From: Paludibaculum fermentans
Lineage (GTDB): Bacteria > Acidobacteriota > Terriglobia > Bryobacterales > Bryobacteraceae
Assembly: GCF_015277775.1 (NCBI RefSeq)
Contig: NZ_CP063849.1
Coordinates: 3,782,001 to 3,846,000, forward strand
Length of the DNA: 64,000 bases
Direction: 5' to 3'
Part shown: one piece after another, positions 26,794 to 34,482 of the stretch
How the letters are laid out: each line of letters starts with the position of its first letter
Numbering within the stretch: position 1 is the first letter of the stretch
The notes under the pieces: generated by a model
What the model was told of the DNA's origin: nothing
Database searches by the model: none
The model's input: the letters and a program-made list of their open reading frames with translations, nothing else
Program-made: the position numbers and the translations under genes

Positions 26794-27195
26794 CTACGGC
26801 CGGTGCGCCTCGGCGTATGCCGCGGTATCGAAGTGTGTCGACCACGCCGAAACCTTCCCGTCCTTCACGCGGAACACCATCGCCCACCGGCTGGCGACCT
26901 GCTTTCCGGTGGCCCGGATGCGCGCCTCCTCAAACCCCAGCACCACCACATCCGCTTCGCTGGTGAAATACTGGCCGGGCTCGAAGCGCAGCATCTCCTC
27001 GGTCTCGTGCAGCTTGCGGAAAAACTCAGCGGCGCCCTCCGGCCCCTTGTACTCGCCGGCCAGCGCATAGCCCGCGCCCGGCACACACCAACTGCAATCC
27101 GGCGTGAGCCGCTCCAGGATGAATCCGATGTCGCCCCTTCCAAAGGCTGCAAAAAGCGACTGAACCAACTCGACTGATGTCGTGGCAGACGTCAT
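26794..27195 (-). CDS. NTF2-like / SnoaL-fold protein
   Basis: 133 residues from the ATG at 27195, with AAAGGA 8 bases upstream; the TTG two codons earlier is less likely. The sequence fits the ketosteroid-isomerase-like fold: an N-terminal helical VQSLFAAFGRGD, a tryptophan-containing strand (PDCSWCVPG), EYKGPEGAAEFFRKL, and C-terminal strands ending in HFDTAAYAEAHR. Members bind small hydrophobic ligands or act as isomerases; nothing specifies the ligand here. Confidence 0.8.
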   Translation of the reverse strand: MTSATTSVELVQSLFAAFGRGDIGFILERLTPDCSWCVPGAGYALAGEYKGPEGAAEFFRKLHETEEMLRFEPGQYFTSEADVVVLGFEEARIRATGKQVASRWAMVFRVKDGKVSAWSTHFDTAAYAEAHRP

Positions 27196-27515
27196 GTCCA
27201 ATTCCTTTCAGCACTCGATACGAGGTCTACCAGGAATTGGATCTGCCAGCCAGGAGATTAATGCGGCCTATTTGCGCAAGGGCACGGCGTTTTTGCGGAT
27301 GAACTCCTCCTGAGACGCGGCCGGACCCTGTGTGACATTCAGCCGGTTGACCGCCACCTTGCGGTCGATCACTGAGCTGATATCCATGACCCGGTTCACC
27401 AATTGCCGGCCGTGGCTGACACCGGGTAGGTGCATCCTCCCCATGCCCTCAGCCGCAGCCAACGAGTGGAAAAACCATTTTCCCGGCGATTGATTTTTAG
27501 TATCTTAAGATCGCC
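27196..27515. other. Intergenic stretch with a possible small remnant ORF
   Basis: 320 bases between the NTF2-like gene and the AlkD-like gene. A 64-codon minus-strand ORF (27268-27462) carries a plausible protein-like C-terminus (RLNVTQGPAASQEEFIRKNA), but I cannot assign it. It may be a decayed gene end or a small unknown protein. TATCTT and TAAGAT -10-like hexamers (27501-27511) lie just before the AlkD ATG. Confidence 0.35.
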
Positions 27516-28262
27516 ATGTCCGCAAAGAACAGCAAGTCCGGCGAGGTGGCCACGCTGGCCGCGGAGATCCGTGCCTACTGTGCCGCCAACGCCAACCCCG
27601 CTCTCGCTACCAAATATGCCCGCTATTTCAAGGAGGGCTATGACGCCTGGGGCCTTCTCGACAAGAACCACCCCTATTGGAACGAGAAAGAGGCCGCCTG
27701 GCGGGAAGCCCACGCCGGCCTGGGGCTCAAAGGCTTCCTGCTGCTGGGCGAGGAGCTCTTCACCAACGGAAAGTACGAAGAGGGCGCGCTGGCCATTCGC
27801 TTTCTGAAGTCATTCACGGCGCAGCTCGATGCCCGCGCCATGCCCGGCATCGCGCGCTGGTTTGCGGCTGGCATCCGCAATTGGGCGCACGTCGATGTCC
27901 TCTGTGCGGAAGTGCTGTCCCCGGCACTGGCCTCCGGCCGCCTGGGCCTGCAGGACTTCGACACGTGGCGGGCCTCCACGGCGCGCTTTCAGCGCAGGGC
28001 CGTGCCCGTGGCCATGCTCTCTCTTCTGAAAACCCCGGCCCCCACAGCCGAGTTGCTGATGTTCATCCGCCCGCTCATGCTCGACCCGGAGCGGGTCGTG
28101 CAGCAGGGGCTCGGCTGGTTCCTGCGCGAGACCTGGAAGCGCGAGCCGATGCCCGTCGAAGCGCTGCTACTCGAGTTCAAGCAACAGGCCCCGCGCGTCA
28201 TCTACCAGTACGCGACGGAAAAGATGACGCCTGCCCGCAAAGCCGCCTTCCGCCGCGGTTAG
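27516..28262 (+). CDS. DNA alkylation repair protein (AlkD-like HEAT-repeat)
   Basis: A 248-residue all-helical protein of the AlkD/AlkC superfamily, which excises bulky or cationic alkylated bases. Supporting segments are GIRNWAHVDVLC (matching the conserved NWD-type helix), FQRRAVPVAML, VQQGLGWFLRETWKREP and APRVIYQYATEKM. There is no clear Shine-Dalgarno sequence, and a -10-like element sits immediately upstream. The 3' end overlaps the convergent amidase stop by four bases, so the two stop codons share TTAG. Confidence 0.88.
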   Translation: MSAKNSKSGEVATLAAEIRAYCAANANPALATKYARYFKEGYDAWGLLDKNHPYWNEKEAAWREAHAGLGLKGFLLLGEELFTNGKYEEGALAIRFLKSFTAQLDARAMPGIARWFAAGIRNWAHVDVLCAEVLSPALASGRLGLQDFDTWRASTARFQRRAVPVAMLSLLKTPAPTAELLMFIRPLMLDPERVVQQGLGWFLRETWKREPMPVEALLLEFKQQAPRVIYQYATEKMTPARKAAFRRG

Positions 28263-29650
28263 CCTTGCCAGGTCCGCTTATAGTGGGGAGCACGGTCTTC
28301 CAGCGCAGCCGCGATCCGCAACAGGCTCTGTTCGCCCCAGGCTCGGCCCACCAGTTGGCAGCCCACCGGCAACCCGGCGTTGGAGAACCCGGCCGGCAGC
28401 GCCACCACCGGCAGGCCTAGCGCGTTGAAGCCGCGCACCAGCTTCGTGCTGGCGAGCCGCGTGTCTTCCATGGCGCCGGCGATCTCGATCTCGGTCTGGC
28501 CAATCTTGGGGGCGAAGATCGCGGTGCTCGGCACCAGCAGGCAATCTACGCTCTTGAGGATGTTCTGATAGACCCCGAGCATGCGCTTGCGCAGCCGCTG
28601 GGCCTGCAGGTAGTCGGTGGCCGGCAGCACGCGGCCCATGTCGATCAGGGTCCGCACGTCCTCGCCGTAGGAGGCCCTTTGCTTGCGAATGTAAGGCTCG
28701 TGGACCGACGCAGCTTCCGCCAGCAGCGTCACCTGCGCCACCGTATTCAACTGGCGTCCATCCGGCACCCGTACATCCACCAGTTCCGCGCCCAGATCCT
28801 GCGCTGTATACGCCATGAAATGCACGGCGTTGTCCACCTGCGGGTCGAGCTTCTCGTAGAAGAAGTTCAGCGGCATGCCGATCTTGACACCCTTCAGCGA
28901 GATCTCGCCCACCGGCGGCAGATAGTCCGGCACCGGCCGGTCGACCGTCGTGCTGTCGCGCTTGTCATAGCCCGCCATCGCCTGCAACGCCACCGCCACG
29001 TCGCGCACAGTCCGGCCCAGCGGACCCATGTGGTCCAGCGTGAAGCCCAGGGGCAGCGCTCCAAATTTCGAAACCCGTCCGAACGTCGCTTTGATGCCCG
29101 CGATGCCGCAATAGGACGCCGGGACACGAATCGACCCGCCCGTATCGCTGCCAGTCGCCAGCAATGCCATACCTGTCGCCACTGCCACCGCCGAGCCGCC
29201 CGACGATCCGCCGGGAATGCACTCCGGATTCCAGGGGTTCCGGATCGCGCCGAAGTGAGGATTCGTCGAGGTGATGCCGTAGGCGTGTTCGTGCAGGCCG
29301 GTCTTGCCCAGCATGACGGCTCCGGCTTCGCGCCAACGCTCCACTACGGCGGCATCGAAGTTCGGGATGTAGCTGGAGAACACCTTTGAGCCGGAGGTGG
29401 TCCGCACGCCGTTCGTGCAAAGCAGATCCTTGTGCGCGATCGGAATCCCGTGCAGCGGACCGCGGTCCATTCCCTGGGCGAGTTCTTCGTCCGCCTTGCG
29501 CGCCTCGGCCAGCGCCGTATTCGCCGTTACCGTGATGAAGGCGTTCAGCGTGGGATTCAGCTTCTCGATCTGCGCCAGGCACTGTACCGTCAGTTCGACG
29601 GAGCTGATCTTGCGCGCCCGTAGCGCCGCCGCCGCTTCCAGGGCCGTCAT
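28259..29650 (-). CDS. Amidase-signature enzyme (GatA-like)
   Basis: 463 residues with the amidase-signature catalytic triad: the Lys in GIPIAHKDLL, the cis-Ser in GGSSGGSAVAVA, and the nucleophile Ser in SDTGGSIRVPA. It hydrolyses an amide, with the substrate unknown. An ATGA overlap couples it to an upstream 63-residue GatC-like protein. No GatB gene is nearby, so a tRNA-dependent transamidation role is unlikely from context; a stand-alone amidase with a small partner is more plausible. Confidence 0.92.
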   Translation of the reverse strand: MTALEAAAALRARKISSVELTVQCLAQIEKLNPTLNAFITVTANTALAEARKADEELAQGMDRGPLHGIPIAHKDLLCTNGVRTTSGSKVFSSYIPNFDAAVVERWREAGAVMLGKTGLHEHAYGITSTNPHFGAIRNPWNPECIPGGSSGGSAVAVATGMALLATGSDTGGSIRVPASYCGIAGIKATFGRVSKFGALPLGFTLDHMGPLGRTVRDVAVALQAMAGYDKRDSTTVDRPVPDYLPPVGEISLKGVKIGMPLNFFYEKLDPQVDNAVHFMAYTAQDLGAELVDVRVPDGRQLNTVAQVTLLAEAASVHEPYIRKQRASYGEDVRTLIDMGRVLPATDYLQAQRLRKRMLGVYQNILKSVDCLLVPSTAIFAPKIGQTEIEIAGAMEDTRLASTKLVRGFNALGLPVVALPAGFSNAGLPVGCQLVGRAWGEQSLLRIAAALEDRAPHYKRTWQG

Positions 29651-29838
29651 TCCGCGTCTCCCTCAGCCACTTCCAGAACCTGGAAAACCTGCGCCGGATC
29701 TTCCGTCCAATCGATCATTCCGCGCAGGCCGAGCATCGTCTTTCCCAGCTCTTCCAGGCGCGCCACGGACTGCTCCGATAGCTCCAGTTTTTGCGCCGCC
29801 GCCAGCGCTTTCCAGTCGGGACCCAGACTGATAGACAT
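29647..29838 (-). CDS. Small GatC-like protein
   Basis: 63 residues resembling a shortened GatC: an N-terminal helix with LELSEQSVARLEELGKTML and a C-terminal segment ending FQVLEVAEGDAE. The ATG is at 29838 and the stop overlaps the amidase start (ATGA). GatC proteins wrap around GatA and stabilise it, so this is probably an amidase partner. The gene is divergent from the acyl-CoA dehydrogenase with only 14 bases between start codons. Confidence 0.68.
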   Translation of the reverse strand: MSISLGPDWKALAAAQKLELSEQSVARLEELGKTMLGLRGMIDWTEDPAQVFQVLEVAEGDAE

Positions 29839-29840
29839 GG

Positions 29841-29855
29841 TCTAATGATTGCATG
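29841..29855 (+). promoter_or_regulatory. Candidate leaderless -10 element for the acyl-CoA dehydrogenase
   Basis: TCTAAT (29841-29846) ends six bases before the ATG at 29853, so transcription may begin at or beside the start codon. No Shine-Dalgarno sequence fits in the 14-base gap to the divergent gene. Confidence 0.3.
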
Positions 29856-31028
29856 TTGAACCAGGGGATGACGACTGAGCCTGCGGTTCGCCCGCTCACT
29901 GTGTTGAGCGAGGACGACCAGCTTTTCCGCGACACCATACGCCAATTCGCCCGCAAGGAACTCGCACCCAAGGTCCGCGAGATGGACGATGCCGGCCTCT
30001 TCGACAAGCGCCTGCTCGCCCAATTCTTCGAACTCGGCCTGATGGGCATTGAGATCCCCGAGGAGTACGGCGGCCAGGGCGGCACGTTTCTCCAGGCGCT
30101 CATCGCCATTGAAGAGATCGCCGCCGTCGATCCCAGCGCAGGTGTGATTGTCGATGTCCAGAACACGCTGGTGAACAACGCCGTCGTGCGCTGGTCCACG
30201 CCGGAACAGAAGCGCCGCTGGCTGCCCCGGTTGGCGACGGACACCACTGCCTCGTACGCCCTCTCAGAAGCGGGAGCTGGTTCCGACGCCTTCGCCCTCA
30301 CCACGCGCGCCGTCCTGGACGGCGACGATTACGTGATCACCGGACGCAAGCTCTGGATCACCAATGCCTACGAAGCCGGTCTTTACCTTGTCTTCGCCAC
30401 GGTCAATCCCGAAGTGGGCTACAAGGGCATTACGTGCTTCGTCGTGGAACGCGGCATGCCCGGCTTCACCGTCGGCCGCAAAGAGGACAAGCTCGGCATT
30501 CGCGCCTCGTCCACCTGCGAACTGATCCTCGACTCCGTGCGCGTCCCCCGCGCCAATATTCTGGGTGAGATCGGCAAGGGCTACAAGATCGCCATCGAGA
30601 CACTGAACGAGGGCCGCATCGGCATCGGAGCCCAGATGACCGGCCTCGCGCAGGGCGCGCTCACCCACTCCATCGCTTATGCCAGGCAGCGCAAGCAGTT
30701 CGGCAAGGCGATCGCCGAGTTCCAGGCGATTCAACTGGACCTGGCGCGCATGGCCACCGACGTCGAAACCTCGCGCCTGCTCGTCTATAACGCCGCCCGC
30801 CTGCGCGACTCCGGCCGGCCCTTCCTCCAGGAGGCGGCCATGGCCAAGTACTGGTCGTCCCAGGTGGCCGAAACGGTGGCGTCGCGTGCCGTCGAGATCT
30901 TCGGGGGCGTCGGCTTCACCAAGGATTACCCTGTGGAAAAGCTCTACCGGGACGCGAAGATCGGCCGTATCTATGAGGGCACCAGCAACATGCAGATGCT
31001 CACCATCGCCAAACAACTTCTCTCGTAA
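29853..31028 (+). CDS. Acyl-CoA dehydrogenase
   Basis: A 391-residue FAD-dependent enzyme of the short/branched-chain type, introducing the alpha,beta double bond in acyl-CoA and passing electrons to ETF. Landmarks are YALSEAGAGSDAFAL, DYVITGRKLWITNA, LGIRASSTCELILD, and near the C-terminus IYEGTSNMQML with the catalytic Glu. The start could also be the ATG five codons later. Chain-length specificity cannot be read from sequence. Confidence 0.95.
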   Translation: MLNQGMTTEPAVRPLTVLSEDDQLFRDTIRQFARKELAPKVREMDDAGLFDKRLLAQFFELGLMGIEIPEEYGGQGGTFLQALIAIEEIAAVDPSAGVIVDVQNTLVNNAVVRWSTPEQKRRWLPRLATDTTASYALSEAGAGSDAFALTTRAVLDGDDYVITGRKLWITNAYEAGLYLVFATVNPEVGYKGITCFVVERGMPGFTVGRKEDKLGIRASSTCELILDSVRVPRANILGEIGKGYKIAIETLNEGRIGIGAQMTGLAQGALTHSIAYARQRKQFGKAIAEFQAIQLDLARMATDVETSRLLVYNAARLRDSGRPFLQEAAMAKYWSSQVAETVASRAVEIFGGVGFTKDYPVEKLYRDAKIGRIYEGTSNMQMLTIAKQLLS

Positions 31029-31070
31029 CCCGCGCTCCGCTGCCGCCATCATTAAGGAGAGGGATTTCAG

Positions 31071-31856
31071 ATGCGCTACCTAATGCTCGGTTTGCTGCTC
31101 ACCGTGCCCGGCTGGGCCATTGACCAGAACAAGGAACCCTCCGAACAGGAAGTCCAGGAGATCATCAGCCGCTTCGCCGCCAAGGAAGCGGAGTTCCAGC
31201 AGGCCCGCGAGCGCTACACCTATCACCAGAAGTACCGCTTCGACGAACTCGGCTCGGGCGGCCGCTCGGCCGGCAAGCTGGAGATGGAGGCCGACATCGT
31301 CTTCACCGCCGACGGCAAGCGGACGGAACGGGTGACCTATGCCCCGATGAACACCCTGCAGATGGTGCAGTTCACGCCCGAGGACGAGCAGGACATCCGC
31401 AACGTCCAGCCTTTCGTACTGACCACCAAGGACTTGCCAAACTACAGCATCCGCTACCTGGGCCGCGAAAACGTGGATGAGATCACCTGTTTCAGCTTCG
31501 CCGTGAAACCGCGCAAGATGATCGAAGGCCAGCGCTACTTCGCCGGCCTCATCTGGGTGGACGACCGGGACATGCAGATCGTCAAAACCTACGGCCGCGG
31601 CACCGGCGTCGGTAAGCGCCTGACGAACCAGCGCTTCCCCAAGTTCGAAACTTACCGCGAGCAGATCGATGGCAAGTACTGGTTCCCCACCTACACCGTG
31701 TCGAACGATACCCTTAATTTCGAGTCCGGACCCGTGCCCATCAAGATGGTCCTAACTTATAAGGACTACAAGCAGTTCAAGGCCGAGTCCACCATCACGT
31801 TCGGCGACGTGGTGGACGAGAAAAAGGACGAGAAGAAAGCACCGCCGAAGCAGTAA
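31071..31856 (+). CDS. Secreted protein, possible lipoprotein-sorting-like fold
   Basis: 261 residues with a short signal peptide (MRYLMLGLLLTVPGWA). The body alternates hydrophobic and charged residues, consistent with a beta-rich carrier fold of the LolA/outer-membrane lipoprotein-sorting type. Examples are DIVFTADGKRTERVTYAP, FAGLIWVDDRDMQIVKTYG and IDGKYWFPTYTVSND, ending in a Lys-rich tail. A good GGAG precedes the ATG. The assignment is by overall pattern, not by a diagnostic motif. Confidence 0.7.
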   Translation: MRYLMLGLLLTVPGWAIDQNKEPSEQEVQEIISRFAAKEAEFQQARERYTYHQKYRFDELGSGGRSAGKLEMEADIVFTADGKRTERVTYAPMNTLQMVQFTPEDEQDIRNVQPFVLTTKDLPNYSIRYLGRENVDEITCFSFAVKPRKMIEGQRYFAGLIWVDDRDMQIVKTYGRGTGVGKRLTNQRFPKFETYREQIDGKYWFPTYTVSNDTLNFESGPVPIKMVLTYKDYKQFKAESTITFGDVVDEKKDEKKAPPKQ

Positions 31857-31983
31857 CGCGGCGTCTCAACCGGCGGGTGGTGCATCTCAGCCCTCGATTT
31901 GCGCCATTCGCCCAGCCTTCTGAACGGCTCGCTGTGGAATCCTACGACATTTTCGACGCATCGTGGATAATAGGCAGTAGAAA

Positions 31984-33027
31984 ATGTCGGACCACGGCTT
32001 CCGGGCCCGCCGAGACTGGGCAGCTCTTAAACGCAGATTGCGCGAATTGAAGATGATCGCATGGGGCGCCGTCCATAAGGACCACCCCATCATGGCGCAC
32101 ATCATCCCGATTCGGCGCTGTAACCTCTCGTGCACCTACTGCAACGAATACGACGACTTCTCCAAGCCCGTTGACACCGAGGTGATGCTGCAACGCGTCG
32201 ACGACCTCGGCCGCCTGGGCACCAGCATCATTACGATCAGCGGTGGAGAACCGTTGCTCCATCCCGAGCTCGACCAGATCATCCGCCGCATCCGCAATAC
32301 CGGTGCGGTCACCGGGCTCATCACCAACGGCTACCTGCTCACGGCCGAGCGCATCCAGCGCCTCAACAACGCCGGGCTCGACCATATGCAGATCTCCATC
32401 GACAACGTCATGCCGGACGATGTGTCGAAGAAGAGCCTGAAGGTCCTCGATAAGAAGCTCCAGCTTCTGGCCCAGCACGCCATCTTCCACGTGAACATCA
32501 ACTCCGTGGTCGGAGGCGGCATCAAGAACCCCGACGAAGCCCTGGTCATTGCCAAGCGCGCCATCCAGCTCGGCTTCTCGTCCACCATCGGCATCATCCA
32601 CGATGGCGGCGGCCAGTTGAAGCCGCTGTCGCCCAAGGAACGCGAGATCTACCTCGCCGTGAAGGCCCTGGAAAAGCGCAACTTCTCGCAGTTGAGCTTC
32701 TTCCAGGAAAAGATCGCCAACGGGCAACCCAATGATTGGCGCTGCCGGGCCGGCGCCCGCTACATCTACGTCTGCGAAGACGGGCTCGTCCACTACTGCA
32801 GCCAGCAGCGCGGTTATCCCGCCAAGCCGCTCAGGGACTACACAGTCACCGACATCCGCCGCGAGTACAACACGGAAAAGGCCTGCTCGCCGCACTGTAC
32901 GGTCAGTTGCGTCCACTACGTGTCTTACTTCGACTCCTGGCGTTCGCCCCAGACCCTGCCGGATACACGGCCTTTCGAGCAGCAGCCTGAGCAGCCTCTC
33001 GTACGCATCCAGTCAGCCAGCCGATGA
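31984..33027 (+). CDS. Radical SAM protein with Cys-rich C-terminus
   Basis: 347 residues. The radical SAM cluster motif is CNLSCTYC (C46, C50, C53) and the SAM-binding GGEP follows. The C-terminal region has further cysteines (WRCRAGARYIYVC, HYC, CSPHCTVSC), suggesting an auxiliary SPASM-like Fe-S cluster. The product is unknown. The stop overlaps the start of a DCC-family thiol protein (ATGA), so the two are translationally coupled. A GATAAT hexamer lies at 31966-31971. Confidence 0.87.
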   Translation: MSDHGFRARRDWAALKRRLRELKMIAWGAVHKDHPIMAHIIPIRRCNLSCTYCNEYDDFSKPVDTEVMLQRVDDLGRLGTSIITISGGEPLLHPELDQIIRRIRNTGAVTGLITNGYLLTAERIQRLNNAGLDHMQISIDNVMPDDVSKKSLKVLDKKLQLLAQHAIFHVNINSVVGGGIKNPDEALVIAKRAIQLGFSSTIGIIHDGGGQLKPLSPKEREIYLAVKALEKRNFSQLSFFQEKIANGQPNDWRCRAGARYIYVCEDGLVHYCSQQRGYPAKPLRDYTVTDIRREYNTEKACSPHCTVSCVHYVSYFDSWRSPQTLPDTRPFEQQPEQPLVRIQSASR

Positions 33028-33419
33028 ACGTCCCCGAGACGTTTCCGGACTGCCGCGTCAGCACGGTCCGGAACGTTCTCCTGTGGGATGGCGAGTGCGG
33101 GTTTTGCGCGAGTTCAGTCGAGTGGCTCCATCGGCATAGCCAGCGTCCAGTAGCGGCACAACCAGTGCAATCGCTGCTTTCCGAACTACCCGAAACCGTC
33201 CGCGCGACCGCTCGCCAGCAGGTACTGTGGATCGGCGCCGGCGGAGAGATCCTGGGCGGCAGCCGGGCCGTTACCGCCGTGCTGCGCGCCTCCGGTCATC
33301 CGGCGGAAGCCGCCATTCTGCAGGCCTTTCAGCCGCTCACGCGGTGGGCCTATCGCCTCATCGCCCGCCACCGCGCCCGGCTTGGCGCGGCTGCCTGCAA
33401 TCTGCCACCAGGCGCTTAA
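33024..33419 (+). CDS. DCC-family (DUF393) thiol-disulfide protein
   Basis: 131 residues with the signature WDGECGFC near residue 21, the DxxCxxC pattern of the DCC family, followed by SSVEWLHRHS and a C-terminal amphipathic segment. These are thioredoxin-fold-like small proteins of poorly known role. Coupling to the radical SAM gene by a 4-base overlap suggests a redox or delivery partner. Its end overlaps the convergent DHH gene by four bases. Confidence 0.85.
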   Translation: MNVPETFPDCRVSTVRNVLLWDGECGFCASSVEWLHRHSQRPVAAQPVQSLLSELPETVRATARQQVLWIGAGGEILGGSRAVTAVLRASGHPAEAAILQAFQPLTRWAYRLIARHRARLGAAACNLPPGA

Positions 33420-34372
33420 CTGCGCAGTTCCAGCACGATCTCCCGGGCCACCCGCCGCGCCTCTTCCACCTGCGACGGTTCAAAGCTGATGGCGCCGACC
33501 CGCGGGTGCCCGCCGCCGCCGTAGCGCTCGCAAATCGTCGCCAGGTTGTGCGTCGGCTCCGCCGGAGCCCAGGGATTCGAACCCACGCTCACTTTTGTGC
33601 GGAAACTCGCCAGACTCACCGAAACAGTGTAGGTCGCCTGCGGAAACAGCGAATAGGGGACGAACTTGTTGTAGCCTTCCATGTCGTAGTCGGCCACGTC
33701 GAAGTAGATCACGCCGTCCGTGCAGTGGCCCAGCCGCCCAATCACGTCGATCGAGCGCACATGCCGTTCGTGCAGTGGCTGGAAAGTGGCGCAGATCTCC
33801 GGATCGGCCATAATCTCGGCCAGCTTCTTCGTCTGCATCATGCGGATGATGCGCTGCACCAGTTCAGACCCTTTCGAGGCCTCGATCACCAGCGTCAGCT
33901 TCATCGCCGGCTCGGCCATGGCCACGGCTTCGCCCGCGCTCTTATAGCAAGCCCCGTCGATGATGCCGGCCCAATGCACCAGTTCAGCGAGGTCCACCGC
34001 CTCATACCCGTAGGTCGTTCGCGCCACGTGAGCAATAAACTCAGTGCACGACCGGTAGGTCGGGTCGAAGTAAAACCGCCGCTGGTCTTTCTTCCCCTCG
34101 TAGTCCAACTGGTCGCTGTGCGAGAGAAACGCGCTCTGGTGGTGGTCGAACCACCAGCTCAGCCGGTCGTTATTGGAATACTTGAAGTCCACGATGGCGT
34201 TTTCGTCGCCATCGAACAAGGAATCCTCAAAGAGTTGAGAAGCCTTGTGCGCCATGCCCGTGTACGCAAACTCCGCTCCCGGATAAAAGCGCTCTCCCGT
34301 GAAACGACTGAAGAAAGCCGCCGAAGCCGCGCCGTCAAAACAATGATCGTGATATAGAACTCGAAGCTTCAT
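33416..34372 (-). CDS. DHH-family phosphoesterase
   Basis: 318 residues from the ATG at 34372; ten further upstream codons are open but unlikely. The metal site includes YHDHCFDGAAS, VDFKYS and the DHH motif in WWFDHHQSAF. A C-terminal DHHA1-type GGGGHPRVGA supports RecJ/NrnA-like nucleotide hydrolysis (oligoribonucleotides or phosphoadenosine phosphate). Which substrate is used is not evident. Confidence 0.88.
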   Translation of the reverse strand: MKLRVLYHDHCFDGAASAAFFSRFTGERFYPGAEFAYTGMAHKASQLFEDSLFDGDENAIVDFKYSNNDRLSWWFDHHQSAFLSHSDQLDYEGKKDQRRFYFDPTYRSCTEFIAHVARTTYGYEAVDLAELVHWAGIIDGACYKSAGEAVAMAEPAMKLTLVIEASKGSELVQRIIRMMQTKKLAEIMADPEICATFQPLHERHVRSIDVIGRLGHCTDGVIYFDVADYDMEGYNKFVPYSLFPQATYTVSVSLASFRTKVSVGSNPWAPAEPTHNLATICERYGGGGHPRVGAISFEPSQVEEARRVAREIVLELRS

Positions 34373-34482
34373 GAATCCGCCTGTCGGACCCTCCCCAATC
34401 ATGAATGTCCGATGAGAGGAAAGAGAAACCTTTCAGATTGCCTGAAAAGGTGGGGCCAATGCAAGTCGGGACCCCGGGCCGT

